Below the pieces are notes generated by a model, which worked only from the letters and a program-made list of their open reading frames with translations, did not search any database and was not told where the DNA came from. This document shows, in pieces, positions 48,774 to 56,925 of a stretch of DNA of 64,000 nucleotides. The stretch is from Anaerolineae bacterium (GTDB lineage Bacteria; Chloroflexota; Anaerolineae; Anaerolineales; Villigracilaceae). Position 1 is the first letter of the stretch; the number at the start of each line of letters is the position of its first letter. The position numbers and the translations under genes are program-made. The DNA is taken from contig JAKLPV010000112.1 in assembly GCA_022013685.1 (NCBI GenBank), forward strand, positions 1 through 64,000. The letters are read 5' to 3'.

Positions 48774-49553
48774 TCAGAAACTGGGTAACCAGAAGCGCAT
48801 CCAGCGCGACTGGTGGCGTATACAAAATTCCGCGCCGGGGAAGAGAGAGTCGAGCGGTGCGCCAGACAGATGGGTCAGGTCATCGCTGGTCTGGGGGTTG
48901 GCAATCCTGCCATAGATGCGGGTCTGAAAAAAAGCCAACCAGTCAGGCAGTTTCAAGGCGCGGGCGGCATTGACGCTGACCACCGGCCACAAGCGCGAGG
49001 CCGGGCCGTGCTGTAGCAGGAAGGCAAAAGCCTCTTGGGCGGGGTCGCCAAGGTGCAAGATGCTGTCCAGACCATCGAATAAGAGGAGGATGGAACGCTG
49101 GCGTTGATTTGTGGTTACCCAGTCGGTCAGGCGCAGCAACAGATCAGTGGCCGCATCTTCGTAGGCAGGATAAACCCTGAGCGCGCGCGCGGGCATATTG
49201 TCCAACCGCCATTCGTCGGGGAAATCGGTCAGTGCCAGGATCGCAGTCTCTTCAACCGGATTCAGGTGACGGGCCGACTGCGCCAGCGTCTGCAAAAAAG
49301 CCGTTTTTCCGCTTCCTTTGTCCGCAACGACGAGAATTGGGCCGGTGGCGGGACGATCCAGCCGCAAGAGCAGGGGTAGTCCATCGCCAGCAATCCCAAA
49401 GACCACAGAATGAGCAGGCAGGGGGCCAGAGCGCTCCAGGATATTCATCGCATTGGGCAAAATTTGACCACCAGCAGGCGGCGAAATACCTATTTCAGCC
49501 TGCACCTGCTGATAGGCGCGTAATGCTAGGGTAAATTCTTCAAGAGTTGGCAT
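48774..49553 (-). CDS. P-loop ATPase (FtsK/HerA-like nucleotide-binding region)
   Basis: 259 residues. Walker A is ADKGSGKTAFLQT (about residue 85) and Walker B is SILLLFDGLDSIL (about 170). The order LLLRLDRPATGPILVVADKGSGKT resembles the FtsK/HerA style of DNA-pumping ATPases, but there is no gamma domain or membrane part, and it is short. The ATG at 49553 is chosen for AAAGGT before it; an in-frame ATG at 49571 has none. It is transcribed from a strong promoter overlapped by a LexA-like palindrome, with the 81-residue protein downstream. A DNA-related stress role is an inference. Confidence 0.75.
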   Translation of the reverse strand: MPTLEEFTLALRAYQQVQAEIGISPPAGGQILPNAMNILERSGPLPAHSVVFGIAGDGLPLLLRLDRPATGPILVVADKGSGKTAFLQTLAQSARHLNPVEETAILALTDFPDEWRLDNMPARALRVYPAYEDAATDLLLRLTDWVTTNQRQRSILLLFDGLDSILHLGDPAQEAFAFLLQHGPASRLWPVVSVNAARALKLPDWLAFFQTRIYGRIANPQTSDDLTHLSGAPLDSLFPGAEFCIRHQSRWMRFWLPSF

Positions 49554-49574
49554 ATTACCTTTTATGTCCATATT

Positions 49575-49588
49575 AGAACATATATTCT
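49575..49588. promoter_or_regulatory. LexA-like palindrome over the start site
   Basis: AGAACATATATTCT: GAAC-N4-ATTC with one mismatch from the GAAC-N4-GTTC SOS box. It lies just after the -10, where a repressor would block transcription. Confidence 0.45.
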
Positions 49589-49616
49589 ATTATACAGACT
49601 TTGAGCGTTTTTTCAA
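49589..49616 (-). promoter_or_regulatory. promoter of the P-loop ATPase gene
   Basis: On the minus strand TTGAAA (49611-49616), a 16-base spacer and TATAAT (49589-49594). Confidence 0.75.
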
Positions 49617-49683
49617 GGATGAATTCTTGCAAATTCGTAACGAAAAAACATATGATTTTTGTAAGAGAGACAGGCCTTGACTC

Positions 49684-49711
49684 TTGTCTTGATCCTCAAT
49701 GGGGGTATAAT
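49684..49711 (+). promoter_or_regulatory. promoter of the FmdB-like gene
   Basis: TTGTCT (49684-49689), a 16-base spacer, TATAAT (49706-49711), with AAAGGAG before the ATG at 49742. Confidence 0.6.
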
Positions 49712-49741
49712 CCTAATTGTTCGTTCTAAAGGAGATTTTGT

Positions 49742-50023
49742 ATGCCCATTTATACGTATCGGTGTGAGACTTGCGGTGTGCAGTTTGACCGCCACCAAAG
49801 CTTTAATGACCAACCCCTGACTACCTGCCCGGAATGCAACAAGAAAAGCCTGCGCAAAGTGATTGCCCCGGTTGGAATTGTGTTCAAAGGTTCAGGTTGG
49901 TATGCAACCGATCATAAATCGCCATCCGGGACGCGCAACGGTGCGCCAAAAAGCGAATCTAAAAGCGAGTCAAAGGAAACCAGTACGGCGACAACGGAGA
50001 GCAAACCCGCCGCGAGCGAGTAA
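49742..50023 (+). CDS. FmdB-family zinc ribbon protein
   Basis: 93 residues. The N-terminus MPIYTYRCETCGVQFDR and later TTCPECNKKSLRKV give a CxxC...CxxC zinc ribbon, followed by the family's GIVFKGSGWYATD stretch and a Ser/Lys-rich tail. Members are named after a putative regulatory protein; the role is not proven. Confidence 0.9.
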   Translation: MPIYTYRCETCGVQFDRHQSFNDQPLTTCPECNKKSLRKVIAPVGIVFKGSGWYATDHKSPSGTRNGAPKSESKSESKETSTATTESKPAASE

Positions 50024-50040
50024 CGTTCATTACGAAATAT

Positions 50041-50075
50041 AAAACAGGCCCCTAAACAGGAGCCTGTTTTTGTTT
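50041..50075. terminator. terminator between convergent genes
   Basis: AAAACAGGCCCCT, AAAC, AGGAGCCTGTTTTTG: a 12-bp stem with one mismatch and T5, 17 bases after the FmdB-like stop. Confidence 0.8.
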
Positions 50076-50086
50076 GGCATTGCTTT

Positions 50087-50665
50087 TTAGCGGCAGGCGG
50101 GTAATTCAGGGAAAATTTTCTCAGCGTAAGAGCGCATCATATTTACGCTTTCAACGGGAAAAACCATAATATAGCTAATTACGCGCTTATCGCCATCCGG
50201 CTTGACCCATTGCGCCAGCAGGTAATCCGTGTTGTTGAATTGGGCGCGAAATTCATACAGGCGCAAATCATCAGCATTGCAGGTGTCCATTTTTTGCAAA
50301 TTTTGATAATCTACAAAAATGATTTCATAGAAATTTACATCGCTGAAATAGTCATCCAGGTCGGCATCAGTGTAGCCGCAATTAAAAATCAGGTATTCAA
50401 AAGAAGCGAACGCAGATAATTCAGGGGCATCCCAAAATACATTGACCCGGTAGGGAAGCACTTCATAAGAGTTTTTCCATTGGCTGGCTTCAAAGACACC
50501 AGGTGCAAAATTACGCGCGCGCAGCAAATCCATATAGTTCGAATCGCCCGTGCCGCACTCGGTTGGAGAGTTAAAAACCAAAACACCCAGCAAAATGCCA
50601 ACGACGATAACCAGAACACTCACCACCAGACCAACAATCACGATCGTATTTTTACCGTTTTGCAT
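50087..50665 (-). CDS. uncharacterised membrane-anchored protein
   Basis: 192 residues. A single N-terminal membrane segment (NTIVIVGLVVSVLVIVVGILLGVLVF) is followed by an extracytoplasmic domain of about 150 residues with four Cys residues. The ATG at 50665 follows AAGGAGA; a longer frame overlaps the upstream gene. It lies 10 bases after the aminotransferase gene, so the two are probably co-transcribed. Function unknown. Confidence 0.78.
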   Translation of the reverse strand: MQNGKNTIVIVGLVVSVLVIVVGILLGVLVFNSPTECGTGDSNYMDLLRARNFAPGVFEASQWKNSYEVLPYRVNVFWDAPELSAFASFEYLIFNCGYTDADLDDYFSDVNFYEIIFVDYQNLQKMDTCNADDLRLYEFRAQFNNTDYLLAQWVKPDGDKRVISYIMVFPVESVNMMRSYAEKIFPELPACR

Positions 50666-50675
50666 GTTGTTCTCC

Positions 50676-52073
50676 TTAATCCAGTAAAGCGCGCACAAAA
50701 GACAGCAAGCGCTCAATATCGGCGAAATTACTGACCATACCCACAGAAATGCGCACCGCGCCGCTCGATTTGCCGTCGATGCACAGGCGGAAATCATCAA
50801 TCGTCAGGCGGTTTTCGTGACCAGGGCCATTGAAGCAGACATCCAGCTCGACACGTGAGATGCCCAGGGCGACCTCGCCCGCGCCAGGGTTGCAGAAACA
50901 GCCGGTGCGCAGTGAGATGTTCTCGCGGTTGGCCGCTTCTTCGATAGAGCGATGATCCACTGCCTGACCTCTGGCATTAAAGAAGTTGACCGTCACCGCC
51001 CCGCCGCGCGCTTCCGTATCTGTCGGCCCGTAAACACGGACAAGGGGGACTCCTGTTGAATGGCGCATTTCGATGATATTGTCCAGCAGCCAACCGGTAA
51101 GACAGCGCACACGCTCATTGATCTGGTCAATGCCGATCGACTCGATATGCCGCAGCCCAATCTCGATCGCCGGAATGTTCAAATAGTCCACCGTGCCGTC
51201 TTCGAAAGCGGCGTGGCCCTCGGCCAGATAGTACTTGTCACCCTGTACCGAGGCGACGGTGATGGTGCCGCCAGCAAACCAGGGGCGATGCAGCTTGTGC
51301 AATTTATCTTTGCGAGCCAGGAGCGCACCCAGACCGGTCGGATAACCGAAAATCTTATAAAACGAGAGCGGCACAAAATCCGGCTTGTAGTGTGAAAGAT
51401 CGAGGCGGTTGTTCGGAGCGAAAGCGGCAGCATCCATCAGCACATCCCAACCGGCAGCATGGGCTTTTTCAATCCAGTCCAGCGGATGTTTGACCGAGGA
51501 AAAATTCGATTGGGCCGGAAAGGCAAACAGGTTGTCTGCCCCCACTTTGGCAAGCGTCAGGCTGCGGGTCAATTGGTCTTCGTCCACACGCAAATCGGGC
51601 AGGCAGAGCGGAACATAGGTCACATCGGCACCTTTGGCGTGTGCAAATTCCCGAATCCCGTTGACCGAATTATGGTTGTCGAAGGTCAGCAAATAGTGAC
51701 CACCGGGAGCAAACGGGTACGACTCACCGACCAGTTTGAGTGCGCCGCTGGCATTGGCGGTAAAAACCAGGTCATATTCGGCAGGGTCGGCATTAAAAAA
51801 ATCCAAAACGTACTTTCGCGCGCCCTCAACCAGTCGGGTGGCGGCCATCGAAGTCGGGTTGGACGAGTGCGGGTTACCGAATACACCGCGCAGTAAAATG
51901 TCCTGATGCTTGCGGACTTGCGAATCGGCATACAGGCCGCCGCCGGTGTAATCAAGGTAAACCTGACCGCTGCTGTCGAGGCGGCTGTAATCGCTGGCGC
52001 GCAAGTCGTCCAGCGCGCTGGTATCGGGGTAAGTAGGGTATTTGGCGAGAAAATCTGCATATCGATTTTGCAT
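50676..52073 (-). CDS. class V aminotransferase, MOCOS/cysteine-desulfurase-like
   Basis: 465 residues with the NifS-type PLP fold: VLMDAAAFAPNNRLDLSHYKPDFVPLSFYKIFGYPTG includes the PLP Lys in SFYKIFG. That form (FYKIFGYPTGLGALL) is typical of the N-terminal domain of eukaryotic molybdenum-cofactor sulfurases; TGCFCNPGAGE supplies a candidate catalytic Cys. The start at 52073 is chosen for AGGAG; an earlier ATG at 52094 lacks a site. It may provide sulfur to a cofactor, but the substrate is not known. Confidence 0.85.
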   Translation of the reverse strand: MQNRYADFLAKYPTYPDTSALDDLRASDYSRLDSSGQVYLDYTGGGLYADSQVRKHQDILLRGVFGNPHSSNPTSMAATRLVEGARKYVLDFFNADPAEYDLVFTANASGALKLVGESYPFAPGGHYLLTFDNHNSVNGIREFAHAKGADVTYVPLCLPDLRVDEDQLTRSLTLAKVGADNLFAFPAQSNFSSVKHPLDWIEKAHAAGWDVLMDAAAFAPNNRLDLSHYKPDFVPLSFYKIFGYPTGLGALLARKDKLHKLHRPWFAGGTITVASVQGDKYYLAEGHAAFEDGTVDYLNIPAIEIGLRHIESIGIDQINERVRCLTGWLLDNIIEMRHSTGVPLVRVYGPTDTEARGGAVTVNFFNARGQAVDHRSIEEAANRENISLRTGCFCNPGAGEVALGISRVELDVCFNGPGHENRLTIDDFRLCIDGKSSGAVRISVGMVSNFADIERLLSFVRALLD

Positions 52074-52159
52074 GGCGGACGCTCCTGCCTCCATTTAACC
52101 ACACCTGGCCGGGCTTGCAAACTGCTGAAAGTCACGTTCTTGGGGCGTAGTTGTGCGGC

Positions 52160-52165
52160 TATAAT
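52160..52165 (+). promoter_or_regulatory. -10 element before the first membrane glycosyltransferase
   Basis: TATAAT in the 181-base divergent gap, with a weak -35 (TTCTTG) 17 bases upstream. A small hairpin GTCCGCT-CA-AGCGGAC lies at 52223-52238 before the ATG. Confidence 0.4.
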
Positions 52166-52254
52166 TATTTGATCCTGCACCTACGCCCGCCGGGGAATTA
52201 ATCCCCTGGCTATTGATACGAAGTCCGCTCAAGCGGACCAACTCAGCATACAAA

Positions 52255-53772
52255 ATGTCTCGATTCCATTTTTCAAAACCCAATTGGTCTGATCTTACCG
52301 CCGCCCTGCTTATCGGTATGGGGCTGGTTTTGCGCCTGCACCAGTACCTTTCGGGGCGTTCATTGTGGCTCGATGAAGCCATGCTGGCCCTGAACATCGT
52401 CGAACGTGATTTTTTGGGATTGTTAAAGCCGCTGGACTATGACCAGGGCGCGCCCCTGGGCTTTTTGCTGCTCGAAAAGCTGACCATCAGTCTGTTAGGG
52501 AACGGCGAACTGACCTTACGCCTGCCGTCCGTTATTGCAGGCTGCCTCGCGCTGGTCTTTTTCTACCTGCTCTTGCGGCATTTTCTCTCACCGGCCGGTT
52601 TGTTGCCAGCCCTGGCCTTGTTTGCGCTTTCAGAACGACTAATTTACTACACTTCCGAACTCAAACAATACATCTTCGATACCTTTACGTTACTGGCCCT
52701 GCTGCTGGTCTTCGTCTATCTCAGCCCATCCGAAGAACAGGATGATTTACCAAACCGTAACTGGATTCCCCTTCTGGTTGCGGGAGGGGTGGCCGTCTGG
52801 TTCTCGCACCCCTCCGTTTTTGTGCTGGCCGGAATCGGTCTGACTTTACTCTGGCAAAATCGCCGCAATCGGCGCAAGCTCACCCAGGTTGGGCTGGTCA
52901 TCATCGGCTGGCTGGTCAGCTTTGGCGGAGTTTTCCTAGCCAGCCTGAATGCCCTGGCCGCCAATGACTTCCTGATGGCCTACTGGCAGGATTACTTCAT
53001 GCCCATGCCGCCCTGGAGCAATCCCGGTTGGATGTTGAACACGTTGACCCATTTTCTGACCTACTTTGGGCTGTCCATTCCGGGCTGGTTGGCGCTGTTG
53101 CTGTTGCTGGGCGGCTGGATTGCCCTGTGGCGGCTGCGTCCATCCCTGGCAATGATCTTCGCTCTGACCTTGCTGGCTGCCTTTGGCGCCGCGGCGCTGG
53201 GGAAATATCCGCTCGGCGGGCGCATGCTGCTTTTCGCGGCGCCAATCGGTATCGGGCTGCTTGGAGCGGCTTTCGAAGGGCTGTACCGGGCGCTGATACG
53301 CCTGCGCTGGGGGGCGGGGCTGGCCGTTTGTGCGCTGTCACTGGCGCTGTTGGCCGGCACTGCCGCGAATGCGCTTGAAAACTTCCGTGAGCCGCGCATG
53401 CAAGAGAATATGCACCCGGCCATCCGTGTTTTGCGAGCCAGACACCGGTCCGGCGACCTGATTTATATCTATCCGTGGGCCGAACCAGCCTTTCGCTATT
53501 ACGCTCCATTTTACGACTTTGAAAACGAACAGTTCGTCAGCGGCCAAGCAGACCCACCCCAACCGCTGGCCAGTACGCTCGCAGATATTCAAACCCTGCG
53601 CGGAAATCCGCGCGTCTGGCTGCTTTTTTCACACATCGCCGAAGCAGATGGAGTCAACGAGCATGAAGCCATCATGGCAGAAATTGATCTGAAAAAACTG
53701 GGGAAATGCAGGCTCGAATCACGCGAACCTGGCACATCGGTTTTGCTATATTTGTGTAATTTTTCCCCATAG
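52255..53772 (+). CDS. membrane glycosyltransferase (GT39/GT83-like)
   Basis: 505 residues with about eleven membrane segments. GMGLVLRLHQYLSGRSLWLDEA carries the acidic DE motif of the first extracytoplasmic loop that is catalytic in PMT/ArnT-type enzymes, and YTSELKQYIFDTF matches related bacterial proteins. A C-terminal extracytoplasmic domain (about 390-505) follows. It uses a lipid-linked sugar; the acceptor is unknown. The ATG at 52255 has no ribosome site, so the start is uncertain. Confidence 0.85.
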   Translation: MSRFHFSKPNWSDLTAALLIGMGLVLRLHQYLSGRSLWLDEAMLALNIVERDFLGLLKPLDYDQGAPLGFLLLEKLTISLLGNGELTLRLPSVIAGCLALVFFYLLLRHFLSPAGLLPALALFALSERLIYYTSELKQYIFDTFTLLALLLVFVYLSPSEEQDDLPNRNWIPLLVAGGVAVWFSHPSVFVLAGIGLTLLWQNRRNRRKLTQVGLVIIGWLVSFGGVFLASLNALAANDFLMAYWQDYFMPMPPWSNPGWMLNTLTHFLTYFGLSIPGWLALLLLLGGWIALWRLRPSLAMIFALTLLAAFGAAALGKYPLGGRMLLFAAPIGIGLLGAAFEGLYRALIRLRWGAGLAVCALSLALLAGTAANALENFREPRMQENMHPAIRVLRARHRSGDLIYIYPWAEPAFRYYAPFYDFENEQFVSGQADPPQPLASTLADIQTLRGNPRVWLLFSHIAEADGVNEHEAIMAEIDLKKLGKCRLESREPGTSVLLYLCNFSP

Positions 53773-53781
53773 AACTACAAC

Positions 53782-55311
53782 TTATTTTCGCCTTTCCCAA
53801 ACCAGGTAGCGCTCGTCGGTATAGATGACATCCCACTGACGGGTCTCTTTGATTTGCAACACCAGCCAGCGTTGGTTTGGCCCAATCAACAGGCCAGGAG
53901 AAACGTTCTGCGTTTGCTGCAAGCTTTCCATGCAGGCCCAATCCTTTTGAGCCTGGCAGTCTCTTAAATCGACCAGGATTTGCAATTGTTCAGCGTATAT
54001 TCCCTTCCACTCGCTGCCCCACAATGCAAAAACCGGCGTGCGATCAAGCAGGTAGGGGAACCACTCGGCCTCGTTGATTTTTCCTATGTACAGGTAGGTT
54101 TTATCGGAGCTGGTTTCTTCCTGCACAAATTTCGCCATTTTCAGGGAATACACATCAATTTCAGGCTCGTAGCGTGAAATTGTCACCAGGCCGGTGGCGG
54201 CTGAAAACAGGCTGGCAGAAATCACAAGGGTAAGCAGGCTGGCGTAAGTGATCCGGGCCAAGGCAGTTCGTTTTTTTTCGACTCTCTCAGCGGCCCAGGT
54301 AAAGATCTTTGTGCTAAAGGCGCCTGCCATCATCCCGGCCAGAATGGGCAAAAAAATTGAGGCTTCCCCCATCACCAAAGCAAGGATGAAAGCCAGCGGC
54401 AGTTGTAACTTTCTCTGGGCAAGAAGCAGGATCAATCCCGGCAGCGCCAGGGCGGCCAGAAACCAGTTATCGGCAACATGTGACAGGTTATCAGCCAGGA
54501 AGCCGAGGGCAGCGCCTGCATCTTGAAACAGCATGGCAAAAAAATCGGTGTTACGATGCGAGGAGGAAGCCGCCATTAGACTCTGCAACCCGTGGCGCGC
54601 CACAATCACCCCGAGCCAGGGAGAAGCGATCAGCAAGGCCAGCAGCAAAATTCCCAGGGAAGTCAGCACACGGCGAGGTTTCCACTCCGAAAACAGGAAA
54701 GATATCCCCACCAGCGCGGCAAAGGCAACATAGAGCAAATGCGTCATCAGCAGCAGGCCAAGGAAGAGGCCCGACAACACAATATCGCGCCGTGAGAACT
54801 GCCGGATGGCGCGCAAATAGAACAACAACCCCGCAAAACACAGCCCCAGCGCCAATCCGCGCACTATGCCCGCCGACCAGACGTGCGTGTGATAGACAGT
54901 GGGCGCGGTTGCAACCAAAATCATGGCAGTCAATGCGGCAATTTTCGAATCAGTCAATTCTCGCGTTAGATAATAAAAGGGGATGAACGCCAACAGGCTA
55001 AAAACCGCCGGAACCAACCGCAAGTAGGCCCAGATCGAGAGCCCCAACTTGATGGCAATCGCAAAAAGGTACATGGCTAACGGCGGATAGACAAAGGGTA
55101 TTCCGCCCGGTCCATAGTGGGGAATTTCCATTGGCAGGGAAAAATTCGCACTGGCAATCTGCTCGGCCATTTGGGTGAACATCCCGGCATACCCCAGCGG
55201 AATGGAATACCGGAAAGCCTGGAAAAAGAAGACCGGTGCGATGAGCAATAAACCCGTCAGAAGCAGGGCATGGCCGCGGTGGCGCATAAAAAAGGATTTG
55301 AGAAAAGTCAT
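53782..55311 (-). CDS. multi-TM glycosyltransferase-like membrane protein
   Basis: About 509 residues with ten or more membrane segments. An acidic-residue loop and the segment PHYGPGGIPFVYPPLAMYLFAI resemble GT39/GT87-type enzymes, but the DE motif is less clear than in the preceding convergent gene, which ends 9 bases away. ATG 55311 is 11 bases after the upstream gene; a GTG at 55341 would overlap it by 19 bases. Sugar donor and acceptor are unknown. Confidence 0.75.
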   Translation of the reverse strand: MTFLKSFFMRHRGHALLLTGLLLIAPVFFFQAFRYSIPLGYAGMFTQMAEQIASANFSLPMEIPHYGPGGIPFVYPPLAMYLFAIAIKLGLSIWAYLRLVPAVFSLLAFIPFYYLTRELTDSKIAALTAMILVATAPTVYHTHVWSAGIVRGLALGLCFAGLLFYLRAIRQFSRRDIVLSGLFLGLLLMTHLLYVAFAALVGISFLFSEWKPRRVLTSLGILLLALLIASPWLGVIVARHGLQSLMAASSSHRNTDFFAMLFQDAGAALGFLADNLSHVADNWFLAALALPGLILLLAQRKLQLPLAFILALVMGEASIFLPILAGMMAGAFSTKIFTWAAERVEKKRTALARITYASLLTLVISASLFSAATGLVTISRYEPEIDVYSLKMAKFVQEETSSDKTYLYIGKINEAEWFPYLLDRTPVFALWGSEWKGIYAEQLQILVDLRDCQAQKDWACMESLQQTQNVSPGLLIGPNQRWLVLQIKETRQWDVIYTDERYLVWERRK

Positions 55312-55322
55312 GGGGTCGTATT

Positions 55323-56897
55323 CTAAAACATTTTCTGCCACTTGCTCAGGGCCCAGCGGCCTGTTTCAGGGTGCAGGCGGCCTTCGAGGTCAATAAACTC
55401 ATCCGATTCAAGCGCAGCGTGGATAAGTTTGCGGATCTTGCCCACACAGTCATCGTCAAAAAAGAGTTTGTTTTTTGCGGCCAGGGCCAGCAAAACCGCA
55501 GCATGCAGACTGGCGTAATCAGCGGGTTCAGCGCGTTGCTCAAGCGCCTGACGCAGCACCCGGCGGACAAAGTTCACATCTGGCGCGCCGGCTCTCGTTC
55601 TGACGGACTTTCCTTTTTGAAAGACAATCGCCGCCATCTCTGCATTTTTTTCTACTTCAAACGACTCCACCTGCCAACTGCTGGCTGCTGCCGCAAATAA
55701 CACCGCTGCCAGGAAATCCGGTTCTAGCTCGGGGATCAGGGCATGGAAGGAAATCTGCTCCTCTGAAATCTGACGCAGGTTGTTAAACAGGGAGCGCAGG
55801 GCTTCAGCGTGCCATTGCCAGTCGTACCGGCGGCGGCGCAAGACGGCCTTGAAGGGCGCAACTGCCTCCCGTCCCCACAGCCAGCCCGCCCACAGGGCTG
55901 AAAGCGTCCAGAAGGCCTGGTTGGGGCGCGGGATGATGCCCGCCAGCGCGACAAACGGAATTTCGCCCAATTCTGCGGCAGCTTCGCGCAGGGGCCCTTC
56001 GTAAATAGTCAGGCCGCCGCTTTCGGGGGGTTCTTCAGGCCAAAGCATATGGGCCACACCCGCGTGCCCTACCGGCGAAAAGTTGGACCAAAACCCGATC
56101 CCTTTTTCGAGCGCCATCCAGGCGTTATGTTCGCGAAAAACTCCCGGCAGGAGTAATTGGCGTGGGCGCGGTCTTTCCGTCTCGTGCGGCCACAAGCTGT
56201 TAGACTGGTCAAGCGCAAACAAGATCAGCGCCACCAGGCAGCGCCGGCGCTCGTCGCTGGATGAGATGCCATCGAGGCGGTTGATGATCGTTCCCAGGGC
56301 GTAGACAGCGCGCGGCAGGTACAAACGCAGGGCTTCCTCGGCGTGGATTCTGTCAGGGTCGTCGCGAGCGGCGATACGTTCCAGGGCGCGGGCGCGGTGC
56401 AGTCCTTCAGAGTGAGCCCATTGGGCGGCGCGGCGTATATCATCCGGGCTGGCAGGACGTTCACCCATATCGCCGCAAGCTGTGCAAGTATAGGTCTTTG
56501 CCAGGAGTTCGCCACTCTTGCCATCCCAGGTGAAGAACTCGGCAGGGATTTGGTGGTTACAGGCCACACAATGGGTCTGGTAAAGGGCTTGCAGGTGGAT
56601 TTCAAGGCGCTCATCGTCCTTGCGGGCGATTGCCAGGTCTGAAAGCGCGGCGCGCAGGTCGGCTTCAGCTGGCGGATGGGCGGCCAGATCGATCAGAAAG
56701 CGGATGATCGGGTTGCCAGCCGTAACCAGCACCCGCATCCCAGCCCGGGCAAGTTGGACAGGCAGTCGCGGAGATGCAGCCAGCGGGTCCAGAAGCCAGG
56801 CTGCGGGGGGAGCGAACCGGTTGGACCAGGCCAAGGTTACCTCGCCCGGCAGAGGCGGCAGGTAGCGGCTAAGGGGGGCGGAAAAGTCGAGTGTGTT
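55323..56897 (-). CDS. degenerate DNA-methyltransferase-like protein with zinc ribbon
   Basis: About 524 residues. LLDPLAASPRLPVQLARAGMRVL followed by TAGNPIIRFLI lines up with motif I of adenine methyltransferases (DPFAGSGT...G..V...D.NP), but the Gly-rich core is lost (DPLAASPR). No DPPY motif is visible. A CxxC pair (HCVACNH) and CTACGD form a zinc ribbon at about residues 126-160. Such ribbons occur in DUF1156-type methylases. It is probably a catalytically dead homologue. The GTG at 56897 is preferred over a TTG at 56918; both lack ribosome sites. Confidence 0.6.
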   Translation of the reverse strand, partial: NTLDFSAPLSRYLPPLPGEVTLAWSNRFAPPAAWLLDPLAASPRLPVQLARAGMRVLVTAGNPIIRFLIDLAAHPPAEADLRAALSDLAIARKDDERLEIHLQALYQTHCVACNHQIPAEFFTWDGKSGELLAKTYTCTACGDMGERPASPDDIRRAAQWAHSEGLHRARALERIAARDDPDRIHAEEALRLYLPRAVYALGTIINRLDGISSSDERRRCLVALILFALDQSNSLWPHETERPRPRQLLLPGVFREHNAWMALEKGIGFWSNFSPVGHAGVAHMLWPEEPPESGGLTIYEGPLREAAAELGEIPFVALAGIIPRPNQAFWTLSALWAGWLWGREAVAPFKAVLRRRRYDWQWHAEALRSLFNNLRQISEEQISFHALIPELEPDFLAAVLFAAAASSWQVESFEVEKNAEMAAIVFQKGKSVRTRAGAPDVNFVRRVLRQALEQRAEPADYASLHAAVLLALAAKNKLFFDDDCVGKIRKLIHAALESDEFIDLEGRLHPETGRWALSKWQKMF

Positions 56898-56925
56898 CAC
56901 AAAAATAGGATAGCACAATTATCGG

